From: an uncultured Exiguobacterium sp.
GTDB lineage: Bacteria; Bacillota; Bacilli; Exiguobacteriales; Exiguobacteriaceae
Assembly: GCA_913775715.1 (NCBI GenBank)
Contig: CAJYMC010000001.1
Span: forward strand, 124,001-188,000
Reading direction: 5' to 3'
Length of the DNA: 64,000 bases
Shown: positions 1 to 7,755 of the stretch, piece by piece
Layout of the letters: every line of letters starts with the position of its first letter
How positions within the stretch are numbered: the stretch's first letter is position 1
Position numbers and translations under genes: made by a program
The notes under the pieces: generated by a model
Told to the model about the DNA's origin: nothing
Seen by the model: the letters and a program-made list of their open reading frames with translations, nothing else
Database searches by the model: none

Positions 1-1064
1 GTGACGGGTTTGTACGCTAATACGTCACCTGTTTCTTTTGCCCAGTCCGTTAAGAACGCTTCGTCCTGCGTCATCATCTTGACGAAATCATACGCAAGCT
101 TTTGTTTCTTCGAATCTTTGTAGACACCTAACCACGTACCGCCCCAGAAGTATGGGCTCGGTCCGCTTGTGACCGCCCAGTCACCCGCTGATTTTTTCGC
201 GTTTTCTTTAAGGACACTGTGAAGACCCCATGTCGGGAGGACGTAAGAGAAGACTTCTGTTTTTGTCTCTTTACCGTTTTCTTTGACTTTGACCGGTTTA
301 TCCATCCCTGCGAACCATGATGGTGACCATTCTGGTGCGAGTGCCGTATATTGTTTCGTCCGGAGTTCTTTTGCGTAATCCATGTAATCCTTCTTGTCTT
401 GCGTCAAGACGAGCTCTTGCTTATCGTTGACCCAAGGCTGTGGGTCGTTTCCTTGTGCGAACCAACGGATCGATCCTTCATCCGGGAACATCTTGTAGCC
501 TTTGCTCTTCATTTTTTCAGCGACTTCGAAGACGCCGTCCATCGAGTCCATCATGCCACCGATTTCTTTTGGATCGTCTGTACCGAGAACTTTTTTCGCG
601 ATGCTTCGTTTGTAGTAGACACCACCTGGTGTCGTTTGCCATGACAGCGCACGCACGTTGCCGTCCTTATCTTTCCCCATGTCATAGACGTACGGGATGT
701 AATCATCTTTGACTTCGCCTGCGTTGAATGGTTTTTCAGAGAGGTTCGCCCAGTACCCAGCATCGACCCACTGCTTGAGGAACGCAATCTCACCTGTGAA
801 GATATCCGGTGCGCCGACGCCACTTTCAAGAGCTGGTTTCAATTTCGTCGGGTAGTCGGCGATTGGTACGATTGTCAATTCGACTTTGACTCCGTTTTTC
901 TCTTCGAACTTTTTGATTGGTTCTTTTAACTCATCCGTGAACGACCAGATTTTCAAGACTTCTTTCCCGCCGCTCGTTTTTTCTTCGCTGCTACCTGAAC
1001 ATCCAGCAAGGACACTTGCTGTTAACGCACCGACTGTTAACACGCTAACTAACTGTTTCTTCAT
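1..1064 (-). CDS. ABC sugar transporter solute-binding lipoprotein (3' end cut by window)
   Basis: This is a family 1 extracellular solute-binding protein, the substrate receptor of a carbohydrate ABC importer. The start is the ATG at 1062-1064 behind AAAGGATGAG. The protein opens with a lipoprotein signal peptide whose lipobox LAGC places the lipidated cysteine at residue 22, so the mature protein is tethered outside the membrane. About 354 codons are visible, and the C-terminus lies beyond base 1. The body (WSFTDELKEPIKKFEE, then GAPDIFTGEIAFLKQW) is typical of maltodextrin or multi-sugar receptors. Two LacI-type operators lie just upstream and a lacI-family gene sits next door on the same strand, so expression is probably sugar-induced. 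Permease genes would be expected downstream, outside the window. The exact sugar cannot be read from sequence; malto-oligosaccharide is one guess. Confidence 0.9.
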   Translation of the reverse strand, partial: MKKQLVSVLTVGALTASVLAGCSGSSEEKTSGGKEVLKIWSFTDELKEPIKKFEEKNGVKVELTIVPIADYPTKLKPALESGVGAPDIFTGEIAFLKQWVDAGYWANLSEKPFNAGEVKDDYIPYVYDMGKDKDGNVRALSWQTTPGGVYYKRSIAKKVLGTDDPKEIGGMMDSMDGVFEVAEKMKSKGYKMFPDEGSIRWFAQGNDPQPWVNDKQELVLTQDKKDYMDYAKELRTKQYTALAPEWSPSWFAGMDKPVKVKENGKETKTEVFSYVLPTWGLHSVLKENAKKSAGDWAVTSGPSPYFWGGTWLGVYKDSKKQKLAYDFVKMMTQDEAFLTDWAKETGDVLAYKPV

Positions 1065-1132
1065 CTCATCTCATCCTTTTGTTAAGTATTCCGCTCATAG
1101 GTAAGCGGTTTCAATTTGTTATTCAAAAATAT

Positions 1133-1146
1133 CGAAAGCGCTTTCG
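1133..1146. promoter_or_regulatory. LacI-family operator 1
   Basis: Perfect 14-bp palindrome CGAAAGCGCTTTCG, upstream of the solute-binding protein gene. The same sequence recurs in front of the lacI-family gene at 2302-2315, which ties it to that regulator. The core also resembles a CcpA cre site (12 of 14 consensus positions), so catabolite control through the same bases is possible. Confidence 0.8.
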
Positions 1147-1168
1147 GAAAGGCTTTAAAGAAAATTCC

Positions 1169-1182
1169 CGAAAGCCCTTTCG
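1169..1182. promoter_or_regulatory. LacI-family operator 2
   Basis: CGAAAGCCCTTTCG, one base off the perfect palindrome at 1133-1146. The two sites are spaced 36 bp centre to centre, a little over three helical turns, which would suit cooperative binding by repressor dimers on one face of the DNA. Confidence 0.75.
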
Positions 1183-1189
1183 GAAAAAG

Positions 1190-1254
1190 TGATAAAAAAT
1201 GATTTCGAAATCGCTCTCGCTTTTCCTCACTGACAACGAGCGAGAGCGATTCCG
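1190..1254 (-). terminator. Terminator of the lacI-family gene
   Basis: Inverted repeat CGAAATCGCTCTCGCT (1206-1221) and AGCGAGAGCGATTCCG (1239-1254), with one mismatch and a 17-nt loop. On the minus strand it is followed by a T-rich tract, 15 bp after the lacI stop codon. Confidence 0.75.
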
Positions 1255-1268
1255 AAACAACCATTGTG

Positions 1269-2282
1269 TTATTCAGGTACTGGACCTGTCGATTGACGAA
1301 CCATCAAGTTAACCGGAATGACATCACGTGTCGTAACCCGTTTTTTGTTGACGATCTGTTCAATCAAGACGGATGCTGCGTGCTGACCGATCGTTTCCGT
1401 ATCTTGTCGGACCGTCGTCAACTTCGGTGTGATGTACTGCGCCATGTAAATATCATCGTACCCAACGACTGAGATGTCTTCTGGAATCCGTAAACCGGCT
1501 TCATGAATCGCCTCAATCGCACCGATTGCCATTTCATCCCCAGCAACAAAGACGGCTGTCGGTCGATCAGGTAGTGCTAGCAACTCGTTCATTGCCCGCT
1601 TGCCTTCTTCTCCGGAAAAGAATCCGCCATTGACGAGATAACCGCCCGGAATCGGTAAAGCGAGTCGCTCCATCGCTTGCTGATAGCCTTCAATTCGCGC
1701 TCTTCCGGCATCTGTCGACGTATCCCCCGCAATGTGGGCAATCAACCGATGACCGAGTTCGTGCAAATGATTGACGGCGAGTGTGCCACCGGTGATGTTA
1801 TCCGAATAGACGACACTACAATCGGCACTATCCATGTCGACGACGACGATTGGAATCGTACTTTGAATCAACTCCTGGACGTGCTGGTCCATCTGATCGG
1901 AGCAGATGACGACGATGCCGTCGACTGCCCGGTGTCGGAAATGCTCGAGGTAACTCATATCGCGATTGCGTAAGTTCCGCGATGCGAAGATGAGGTCATA
2001 TCCTTGTTGTTCTGTTGCTTTTCGGAAACTCTCAATGATCGCGTTGAAGAACGGATGCATCATTCCGACGCCATGTGCTTCCGAGAACATGACACCGATC
2101 GTCCACGAACGTTTCGTCGAGAGCGACTGGGCGTGCGCGTTCGGTAAGTATCCCATCTCGGCTGCTGCTTGGACGATTTTTGCTTTCGTCTTTTCGCTGA
2201 CATCCGAATAATTATTTAAGGCTTTTGAGACCGTTGTAATCGAAAAACCGGTCATCTTCGCTAAATCATAAATTGTTCCCAT
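1269..2282 (-). CDS. LacI-family sugar-responsive transcriptional repressor
   Basis: LacI/GalR-type repressor of 337 residues. The N-terminal helix-turn-helix reads IYDLAKMTGFSITTVSKALN, followed by a hinge helix region (PNAHAQSLSTKR). The rest is a periplasmic-binding-protein-like effector domain with family landmarks such as AVFVAGDEMAIGAIEA and ISVVGYDDI. The ATG at 2280-2282 is chosen because GGAGTG at 2289-2294 sits eight bases upstream; a GTG at 2289-2291 would overlap that SD. It lies upstream of the solute-binding protein gene on the same strand, with a terminator between. The palindrome CGAAAGCGCTTTCG occurs just ahead of its own start and twice ahead of the transporter gene, so it probably represses both. 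The inducer is unknown. Confidence 0.9.
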   Translation of the reverse strand: MGTIYDLAKMTGFSITTVSKALNNYSDVSEKTKAKIVQAAAEMGYLPNAHAQSLSTKRSWTIGVMFSEAHGVGMMHPFFNAIIESFRKATEQQGYDLIFASRNLRNRDMSYLEHFRHRAVDGIVVICSDQMDQHVQELIQSTIPIVVVDMDSADCSVVYSDNITGGTLAVNHLHELGHRLIAHIAGDTSTDAGRARIEGYQQAMERLALPIPGGYLVNGGFFSGEEGKRAMNELLALPDRPTAVFVAGDEMAIGAIEAIHEAGLRIPEDISVVGYDDIYMAQYITPKLTTVRQDTETIGQHAASVLIEQIVNKKRVTTRDVIPVNLMVRQSTGPVPE

Positions 2283-2301
2283 GCTACTCACTCCATTTCA
2301 C

Positions 2302-2315
2302 CGAAAGCGCTTTCG
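2302..2315. promoter_or_regulatory. LacI-family operator 3 (autoregulatory)
   Basis: Exact copy of the 14-bp palindrome at 1133-1146, located 20 bp upstream of the lacI-family ATG. It implies autorepression of the regulator gene. Confidence 0.75.
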
Positions 2316-2503
2316 ATAAATTTAGTATACGAAGTCTCTCTGGAAGTTGCAACCTATTTTTTAATGAAAAATCAGATAAATTGAAAACGTTATCATTTAT
2401 ACTGGATTCAATACAAAAAGAAATCGATTTTTCTTTTAATACGAACAAATGTTTGGTATACTTTAAAAAACACACTTCGCCTTTTTTAGAGAGGAGCTTT
2501 CCC

Positions 2504-2932
2504 ATGCCAATCAATCCGTATCTTGTCTTCAACGGCAACACGCGCGAGGCAATCACGTTCTATGCACACGTTTTCGGTCAAGAACTACCGGACATCATGG
2601 AGTTCGGACCAGGTCCCGGTCCTGACGGTCAGCCCTACCCAGAAGAGATGCAGTCGCTTGTTCTACATGCTGAACTGATCGTTCATGGTACCCGCTTAAT
2701 GTTCTCAGACGCAATGCCACATGATCCGGTCACGATTGGTCAGAATGTTACCTTGGCACTTCACTTATCTGACGTGGATGTGTTACAGAAGACATTTGAT
2801 CAACTCGAAAAAGACGGTAATGTCATCATGCCGATCCAAAAGACATTCTGGAGTGAGGCCTACGGAATCGTCGAAGATGCGTTTGGTGTGCAGTGGCAAG
2901 TCAATCATGTAGAGAGTGAAGTAACAGCTTGA
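2504..2932 (+). CDS. VOC / PhnB-like (glyoxalase superfamily) protein
   Basis: Single-domain vicinal-oxygen-chelate fold protein of 142 residues. It starts MPINPYLVFNGNTREAITFY, the usual opening of the PhnB/YjdN-like group, and ends with the equally typical AFGVQWQVN segment. Start ATG at 2504 follows GAGGAG at a good distance; earlier in-frame codons lack an SD. Members of this group are small cytosolic proteins of mostly unknown reaction, often misnamed 3-demethylubiquinone methyltransferase or glyoxalase. It stands alone, between the lacI-family gene and an AT-rich island, and is followed by a terminator at 3097. The function is not predictable beyond fold. Confidence 0.85.
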   Translation: MPINPYLVFNGNTREAITFYAHVFGQELPDIMEFGPGPGPDGQPYPEEMQSLVLHAELIVHGTRLMFSDAMPHDPVTIGQNVTLALHLSDVDVLQKTFDQLEKDGNVIMPIQKTFWSEAYGIVEDAFGVQWQVNHVESEVTA

Positions 2933-3096
2933 GTAGCTTGCTGCGTCGTGATTTCCCTTTCACTCACTTTCCTCAGGAGAGGCACAAGCCGCGCCTTCTT
3001 GTTCTCCGGACACGGACTCGAGTCTTGTTTGCCTCTTACAGCACGAATCCCTGCGCTTTTTCTTGCAGTAATTGAATGACGAGAATGCATTCCTGA

Positions 3097-3142
3097 TAAA
3101 AAGTAAGATTTGACGGATTTCGTCGGCTCTTACTTTTTTTAA
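3097..3142 (+). terminator. Rho-independent terminator
   Basis: Stem AAAAGTAAGA paired with TCTTACTTTT around a loop of about 20 bases, ending in a run of T. It lies 165 bp after the VOC gene and marks the left edge of the AT-rich island. Confidence 0.75.
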
Positions 3143-3203
3143 ATCATACCGATTTTTTCAAGGTGTTATAGAATGGTTAAAATCAGATGTATCATCATTT
3201 CTA

Positions 3204-3242
3204 CAAGTCTAATAAACAAGTCTAATAAACAAGTCTAATAAA
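3204..3242. repeat. 13-bp tandem repeat, three copies
   Basis: The unit CAAGTCTAATAAA is repeated three times head to tail without a mismatch, followed by a T. The unit length is not a multiple of three and there is no spacer, so it is neither coding nor a CRISPR. It sits in an otherwise featureless AT-rich stretch (3143-3520). It may be a replication-slippage product or an iteron-like scar. Confidence 0.85.
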
Positions 3243-3520
3243 TATGATGGGATTTTGTAATATCGCAATCCATAACTACCTGTCACTTGATTTAAATATT
3301 CTCCAAGCTATTTTAGAGAAACACACAGATGATTTCTTAACATTTGCATAAATTGTTATCCAGTTGGAAGACTGACAAATCTTCAAGATTTAGCTTCTTC
3401 ATCGTCCAAACGTCTTAAAGCAAAGCTATTTGTCACGTAGAGTTTCCGACAAGAAAATCGAATAATTCAGGTTTACTTAATTTCTGAACGTAATGTAGTT
3501 GGCAGTAGTTCAATACTTAT

Positions 3521-4197
3521 TCATTTACTTGACCACTCAAAAACCATTTCAGAGAAAGAAATTTTACTCTCTTCCATCCCTTCGACGTCAATGGCACCTA
3601 GTACTTGAATATCCTCTATGGATAAAGTAATAGCTCGCACAGGATTGACTATTTTTAAGTGATCCAGCTTTTTTAATAAAGTCAGCTATTGTTCTGTGAG
3701 TTCATAAGACTCTTACCAATAGTCAACTCCAGTTTCATACTCCGATGCCTGTATTTCTAAAAGATGGGCCCCTAGTTCAATCATGTCGTCATATGAATGA
3801 CTAGAAAAAACTTGATCATTGTTCCCCCACAAGACAGTAGTGACGATTAGAATAGCTGCGCTATCCACATTATCTAATAACAAATATTGAAAGGTATCTT
3901 GTTCAGTTATTTTTTGTGCGCGTTGTGGAGCTTTTCTTATCAGTTCTTTTGCTTCTGTTGTCTCTACAAAGAATTCTTCGTTTCTAAATCCTCCGAAAAA
4001 AATCTTGCCTAAATATGACTATTCCTCTGCTACCTTGATTATCATTTGTACTGTAATTGTTACCGTCTCAGGAATGTTCATAAGCAAAGTCAGGATTATT
4101 GGCGACAAAGATAGCGTGAGCGATGGAGACTAGTATGAATCCTACCCATACCGCTTAACGTTTCCACTTCGGATATAAAATTTGATGTTTTTTTCAT
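3521..4197 (-). pseudogene. Decayed gene for an unknown ~225-aa protein with N-terminal membrane segment
   Basis: A strong SD (GGGAGGTC) precedes ATG at 4195-4197, but the reading frame breaks at once in a run of seven A. It continues in another frame as KKHQILYPKWKR, stop, then a hydrophobic stretch (AVWVGFILVSIAHAIFVANN). A second frame change near 4078 leads to IPETVTITVQMIIKVAEE, stop at 4019-4021, and SYLGKIFFGGFRNEEFF onward. Further stops fall at 3713-3715 and 3686-3688. The last segment runs to the terminal TGA at 3521. In all there are two frameshifts and four in-frame stops. The conceptual product has one N-terminal signal or membrane helix and a charged soluble part; I recognise no family. 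Base use is much richer in AT than the flanking core genes, which suggests transfer. Confidence 0.75.
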
Positions 4198-4216
4198 TTT
4201 GACCTCCCATGTTTGT

Positions 4217-4309
4217 CTAATATATTGAATTTTCTTCACCAGTTGAGCCTTGAGCATTTTTGACAGCTATGTAACAACCGGTATAAGCCCCGAAAGCGGA
4301 AAGAGACAA
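4217..4309 (-). other. Short ORF or gene fragment upstream of the decayed gene
   Basis: A 30-codon frame opening with TTG behind AAAGG encodes LSLSAFGAYTGCYIAVKNAQ and about ten more residues, then stops 19 bp before the decayed gene starts. The composition looks protein-like (small residues, one short hydrophobic patch). It could be the tail of another broken gene or a tiny peptide gene. I see no family match. Confidence 0.25.
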
Positions 4310-4319
4310 TCAAACCTTT

Positions 4320-4735
4320 CTTCACAAATGCTTAAAAAGTATTGCATGTGTTAGGCCAGATTTCTTTTCCAAAAAAACAACGGTTCACATGATTACTTTT
4401 AATAGTCTTAACCTCAAAAATTAGCAGGCTGGTTATGAGATTCTTTTGGGAATCCTGGTTTTTAGTACGGCTCTATATGATTATATAAGAAATACCCTCA
4501 TTTTCATTTTGAAATGAGAGTATGTCTATAACCTGATAAAAATGATTCATTTTTATTTTGTAAGCTATTAAATAGTATATTTTATAGCTTTTTACCATTA
4601 CGGATACGGGTGATTTAGAACAACCAGTTTACATTAATTTTTTAAAACGATTCATTTTCTTATTTTCATGAAAAAAACATTTTTTTAAATATTTCCAATT
4701 TCACAAAAAGACTATAGATTACTTGGAGTTACAAT
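4320..4735. other. AT-rich gene-free stretch with one hairpin
   Basis: No convincing ORF on either strand. An imperfect hairpin lies at 4492-4523 (ATACCCTCATTT paired with AAATGAGAGTAT, one bulge each side). It could end transcription coming from the helicase operon on the minus strand, but there is no clear T-run. The rest shows nothing recognisable. Confidence 0.5.
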
Positions 4736-5389
4736 TTAATCACTAATGAAAGAACACTCGGTGTTCGAGTCTAAAATATTTATTAACTCGTCTACGCTTT
4801 TAGTAGAATTCAAACCAATCTTATAAGTTGCACCATTCGAATAATTAATATCCAAATGATTTAAAGGGTGAATACGTCCATTTTCTCTAATCGAATCATA
4901 ATCACGTCGTAAATAGCCTGCTTCAAACTCCATTAGATGTTTCATAATTAACCATAATTCATCTTTCGCAGTGTGTATTTCAAAACTATCCATTATTTTT
5001 TCAATATCAGAATCTAGATCTTTTAATGAAAAATAATCATCACCATCAATTAACTCATTAAAAATACTTCTTAAAATAGCCAAATTTGCCCCATCTAATT
5101 CCATTTCAGTTAGCTGATCAATAACAACAAGTCTATCTTCTAATAAATTTTCTTCAATATTAAATGGGAAATTAAATGTAGTAATTTTATGCTCTTGAAC
5201 AATAAATAACCTCTTCATTTTATCGAATTGTAAAACAAGATAATCTTTAGTCGTCCTATCAACACGTTTTCCGTAAGTCAACAATGAAATCGCTTCCATT
5301 AAAATCCTAATTATATCTTTTTTCTTTCTAATTTTGTTTTCCATAATCATTATCATTTCAGTTGTAAGTTCGATTTTATATTTTTTCAT
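4736..5389 (-). CDS. Hypothetical protein, second gene of the SF1-ATPase unit
   Basis: Unknown protein of 217 residues, soluble, with no membrane segment or signal peptide. It is mixed alpha/beta by eye, opening with a lysine-rich helix (MENKIRKKKDIIRILMEAIS) and containing DRLVVIDQLTEMELDGANLA in the middle. I recognise no catalytic motif. The start lies 10 bp after the helicase stop, with AAGGTG as SD, so the two genes form one operon with the helicase translated first. Base composition matches the helicase and is far richer in AT than the flanking genes. Given the partner, roles such as specificity subunit, effector or inhibitor are possible, but this is inference only. Confidence 0.75.
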   Translation of the reverse strand: MKKYKIELTTEMIMIMENKIRKKKDIIRILMEAISLLTYGKRVDRTTKDYLVLQFDKMKRLFIVQEHKITTFNFPFNIEENLLEDRLVVIDQLTEMELDGANLAILRSIFNELIDGDDYFSLKDLDSDIEKIMDSFEIHTAKDELWLIMKHLMEFEAGYLRRDYDSIRENGRIHPLNHLDINYSNGATYKIGLNSTKSVDELINILDSNTECSFISD

Positions 5390-5399
5390 CCTCTACACC

Positions 5400-7412
5400 T
5401 TAAAGAAAGTCTATATTACTAACTATTAAATTATAGATTTTTTCTTGATCAACACTATCGTTTAGCATTACATTAACAATTGAATGCAACTGTTTCTTTC
5501 TTTTAATATTTTCAACATTCAATGATAAAAGTATTTCTTCTACAATTTCGTATTGAGACTTGTTACCACTAGCTTCTAGCATTAATTCTCTAGTATCCAT
5601 AACCTCATCCGGATTAGGTTTATCAATTGTTATAGTGCCATTCACGTTTAATTCTGTTGCAGCACTTCTTAAAATTGTATTAAGATCACCATTCCTGGAT
5701 GATAATATTAAATAACTTGTTAAGAATGAACGAGTCAACATCATATAAAGAGAGTTGCGTAGCATAGTATTCATTGTTAAAGATTGTGTTGTTACACAAA
5801 TAACAAATGGAAACTCTAAGCCTTTTACGTTATTTCGATTACTTATAAATAAAGATCCTCTTTTTTTATCCTTTGATTCGTAACCTTTTATAGATTGCCA
5901 TCCATATTTTGAATCAGCTTCTATTGCAATTCTTTCTGCCAGCTCAAAATTAGCATCGGAATTTTCCAGAAATACTATACCTATGTCATCTGGTTCAACA
6001 GTTGGATTTTCAGTTCTAATCTCATCAATCGCTTTCATTACTTCCACTATTGGATCGCTACTTTCAGGCATAATCCCAATCTTAATACTTTCATTATCAC
6101 TTTCAGTTAAATTCTCAAATCTTTTTAATGGCTCTCGATATAGTGTGTATTCATTCTCATTCTTCTCAATTTGATAGCCACAAGCTTCCCATTCTCTATC
6201 TTCTAACCATCGTACAACAGGTCTTTCTAATAGACCAAAGCCAATTATGTGTGCCATCATAACTGTTTTAGGATCAGTTCTGTAAACTCTATTCAAAAGA
6301 AAATCTGGCTGACTTTGATATTCTTCATGAGAATAAAAGATGCTCTGGAATATGTCACCAGCCACATAAACTTGTTTTTTAGTAACTTTTTCACATAGTT
6401 TGAAGAAATATTCATTAAAATCTTGAGATTCATCAATCAATATATAATCAAAGTATGGAGTAAAATTTTCTTGACTTTCTAATCGTTCTAAGGCTCTCTT
6501 GCACACTCCCTCAAATGATAAGCCCCAACTGTAACGCTCAAATGGAATGTCATACGTATTACAAATAAAACTGTATAACCCAGAATTTTTATCTGATGAG
6601 GACCCCCAACTACGTTCAACCCAAAGTCTATCATCCCACTTAATTTGTTCTCTAACTTTCATAAAATCAAAAAAATCAGGAATTCTATTTTTTAGTTCTT
6701 TCGAAAGGATTTTATTAAAGCATGTAAAGAATATTTTAGAGTCTTCTTCATTAATATAAATATCCTTCAGCTTATGTAAAAGTAATTCTGTTTTCCCGGT
6801 TCCTGCTAAACCTTGTATGGTAATACGTTTTTTATTAGGTCCCTGAAAAATAAAACGTGTTTGTTCACTATCAAAAAGTATAATATTTTTTTTTATCTGT
6901 TCTAAAGTATTAGTTGGAACATCCCCTTCTACTCGATCAATATCATTGATGCTTCCAGTAAGTAATGAAATCAAAAGTTCTGCTTTACGACTATCTGTTC
7001 CTGTTAAAATATTAGACACAATAAGTGATTCTATACTCTCAATAGATTTATTCTTGAAGTTCGCTATTTCAATTAAATTATTTTTCCACCTTCTAACTCT
7101 ACCTAAAAAATCGTTGTAATCATATTTATCTGAAATTATACCTAAATCTTCAATAAAATCTTCAGTGAAATTTTCAAATTCTTGATCATCTTCACCAAAA
7201 TTAATAATTAATACTTTTACTTTTGGAATTAATAAAATAATTGCATTTCGGTATGAGTACTTATATTTACGTTCGCTTATTGGTTTATCAATAACATAAA
7301 CTTGTTTTTTATTACTCACTGCAAAACTTTCTAAATATCGAAGTACTTCATATATATTCGGGTTTAATTTAATCTCTTCACTCAGATATTCAAAATAATA
7401 TGTATTATCCAT
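5400..7412 (-). CDS. UvrD/Rep-like superfamily 1 helicase or ATPase
   Basis: Protein of 670 residues with a SF1 helicase core after a novel N-terminal region (about residues 1-190). Visible motifs: Walker A GLAGTGKTE (201-209), Walker B ILIDESQDF (324-332), AGDIFQSIF (351-359, Q motif III), YRTDP (377-381, motif IV-like), NVKGLEFPFV (528-537, motif V) and LYMMLTR (555-561, motif VI). No nuclease domain is seen. SD AAAGGAG stands six bases before ATG. It is the first gene of a two-gene unit with the 217-aa protein. The high AT content contrasts with both sides and suggests transfer. It differs from the NERD helicase at 38.6 kb, whose N-terminus is a nuclease-like domain. Two-gene units of an SF1 helicase plus a partner are common among antiviral systems (Gabija is one), but the partner here is not OLD-like. 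Confidence 0.88.
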   Translation of the reverse strand: MDNTYYFEYLSEEIKLNPNIYEVLRYLESFAVSNKKQVYVIDKPISERKYKYSYRNAIILLIPKVKVLIINFGEDDQEFENFTEDFIEDLGIISDKYDYNDFLGRVRRWKNNLIEIANFKNKSIESIESLIVSNILTGTDSRKAELLISLLTGSINDIDRVEGDVPTNTLEQIKKNIILFDSEQTRFIFQGPNKKRITIQGLAGTGKTELLLHKLKDIYINEEDSKIFFTCFNKILSKELKNRIPDFFDFMKVREQIKWDDRLWVERSWGSSSDKNSGLYSFICNTYDIPFERYSWGLSFEGVCKRALERLESQENFTPYFDYILIDESQDFNEYFFKLCEKVTKKQVYVAGDIFQSIFYSHEEYQSQPDFLLNRVYRTDPKTVMMAHIIGFGLLERPVVRWLEDREWEACGYQIEKNENEYTLYREPLKRFENLTESDNESIKIGIMPESSDPIVEVMKAIDEIRTENPTVEPDDIGIVFLENSDANFELAERIAIEADSKYGWQSIKGYESKDKKRGSLFISNRNNVKGLEFPFVICVTTQSLTMNTMLRNSLYMMLTRSFLTSYLILSSRNGDLNTILRSAATELNVNGTITIDKPNPDEVMDTRELMLEASGNKSQYEIVEEILLSLNVENIKRKKQLHSIVNVMLNDSVDQEKIYNLIVSNIDFL

Positions 7413-7755
7413 TAGAAACTCCTTTTAGATATTAATCTGATATTTTTCGATCAACTGCTTAATTTTACGTATATTACTAACATTTCATCTAATAATTAGT
7501 TACAAAATAAGGATTTCCCCTTTTTGTGTTTAGCATAACTGATATCTCGATTATGATGCTATTTATTTCTTGTTTATGAATCACTCAAATTCTCTGTAGC
7601 CTACGTCGCAATTAGTAGTAACATAGAGAAATTCTATATAAATGATTAGCAAATTTAATTATTGTTTTCTTCAGTACTGCATAATACTTATATGTCGACA
7701 TTCACACCCTTTCTTTTACCTCTTTTTATCCTTAGCCTGCAACTTATATAATCAA
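7413..7755. other. AT-rich intergenic stretch
   Basis: 343 bp between the SF1 helicase start and the PLD-helicase stop. It must hold the promoter of the helicase unit, but I could not resolve a convincing -35/-10 pair. No ORF, hairpin with T-run, or repeat was seen. Confidence 0.5.

Noticed and set aside
2905..3090. 61-codon minus-strand ORF after the VOC gene
   Set aside because: No SD, overlaps the VOC gene end, low-complexity basic composition; likely chance.
2933..3096. Structured RNA after the VOC gene
   Set aside because: Small stems only; nothing resembling RNase P RNA, 6S RNA, tmRNA or a known riboswitch.
3204..3242. Possible CRISPR array
   Set aside because: Direct tandem units with no spacers and only 13 bp long; no cas genes.
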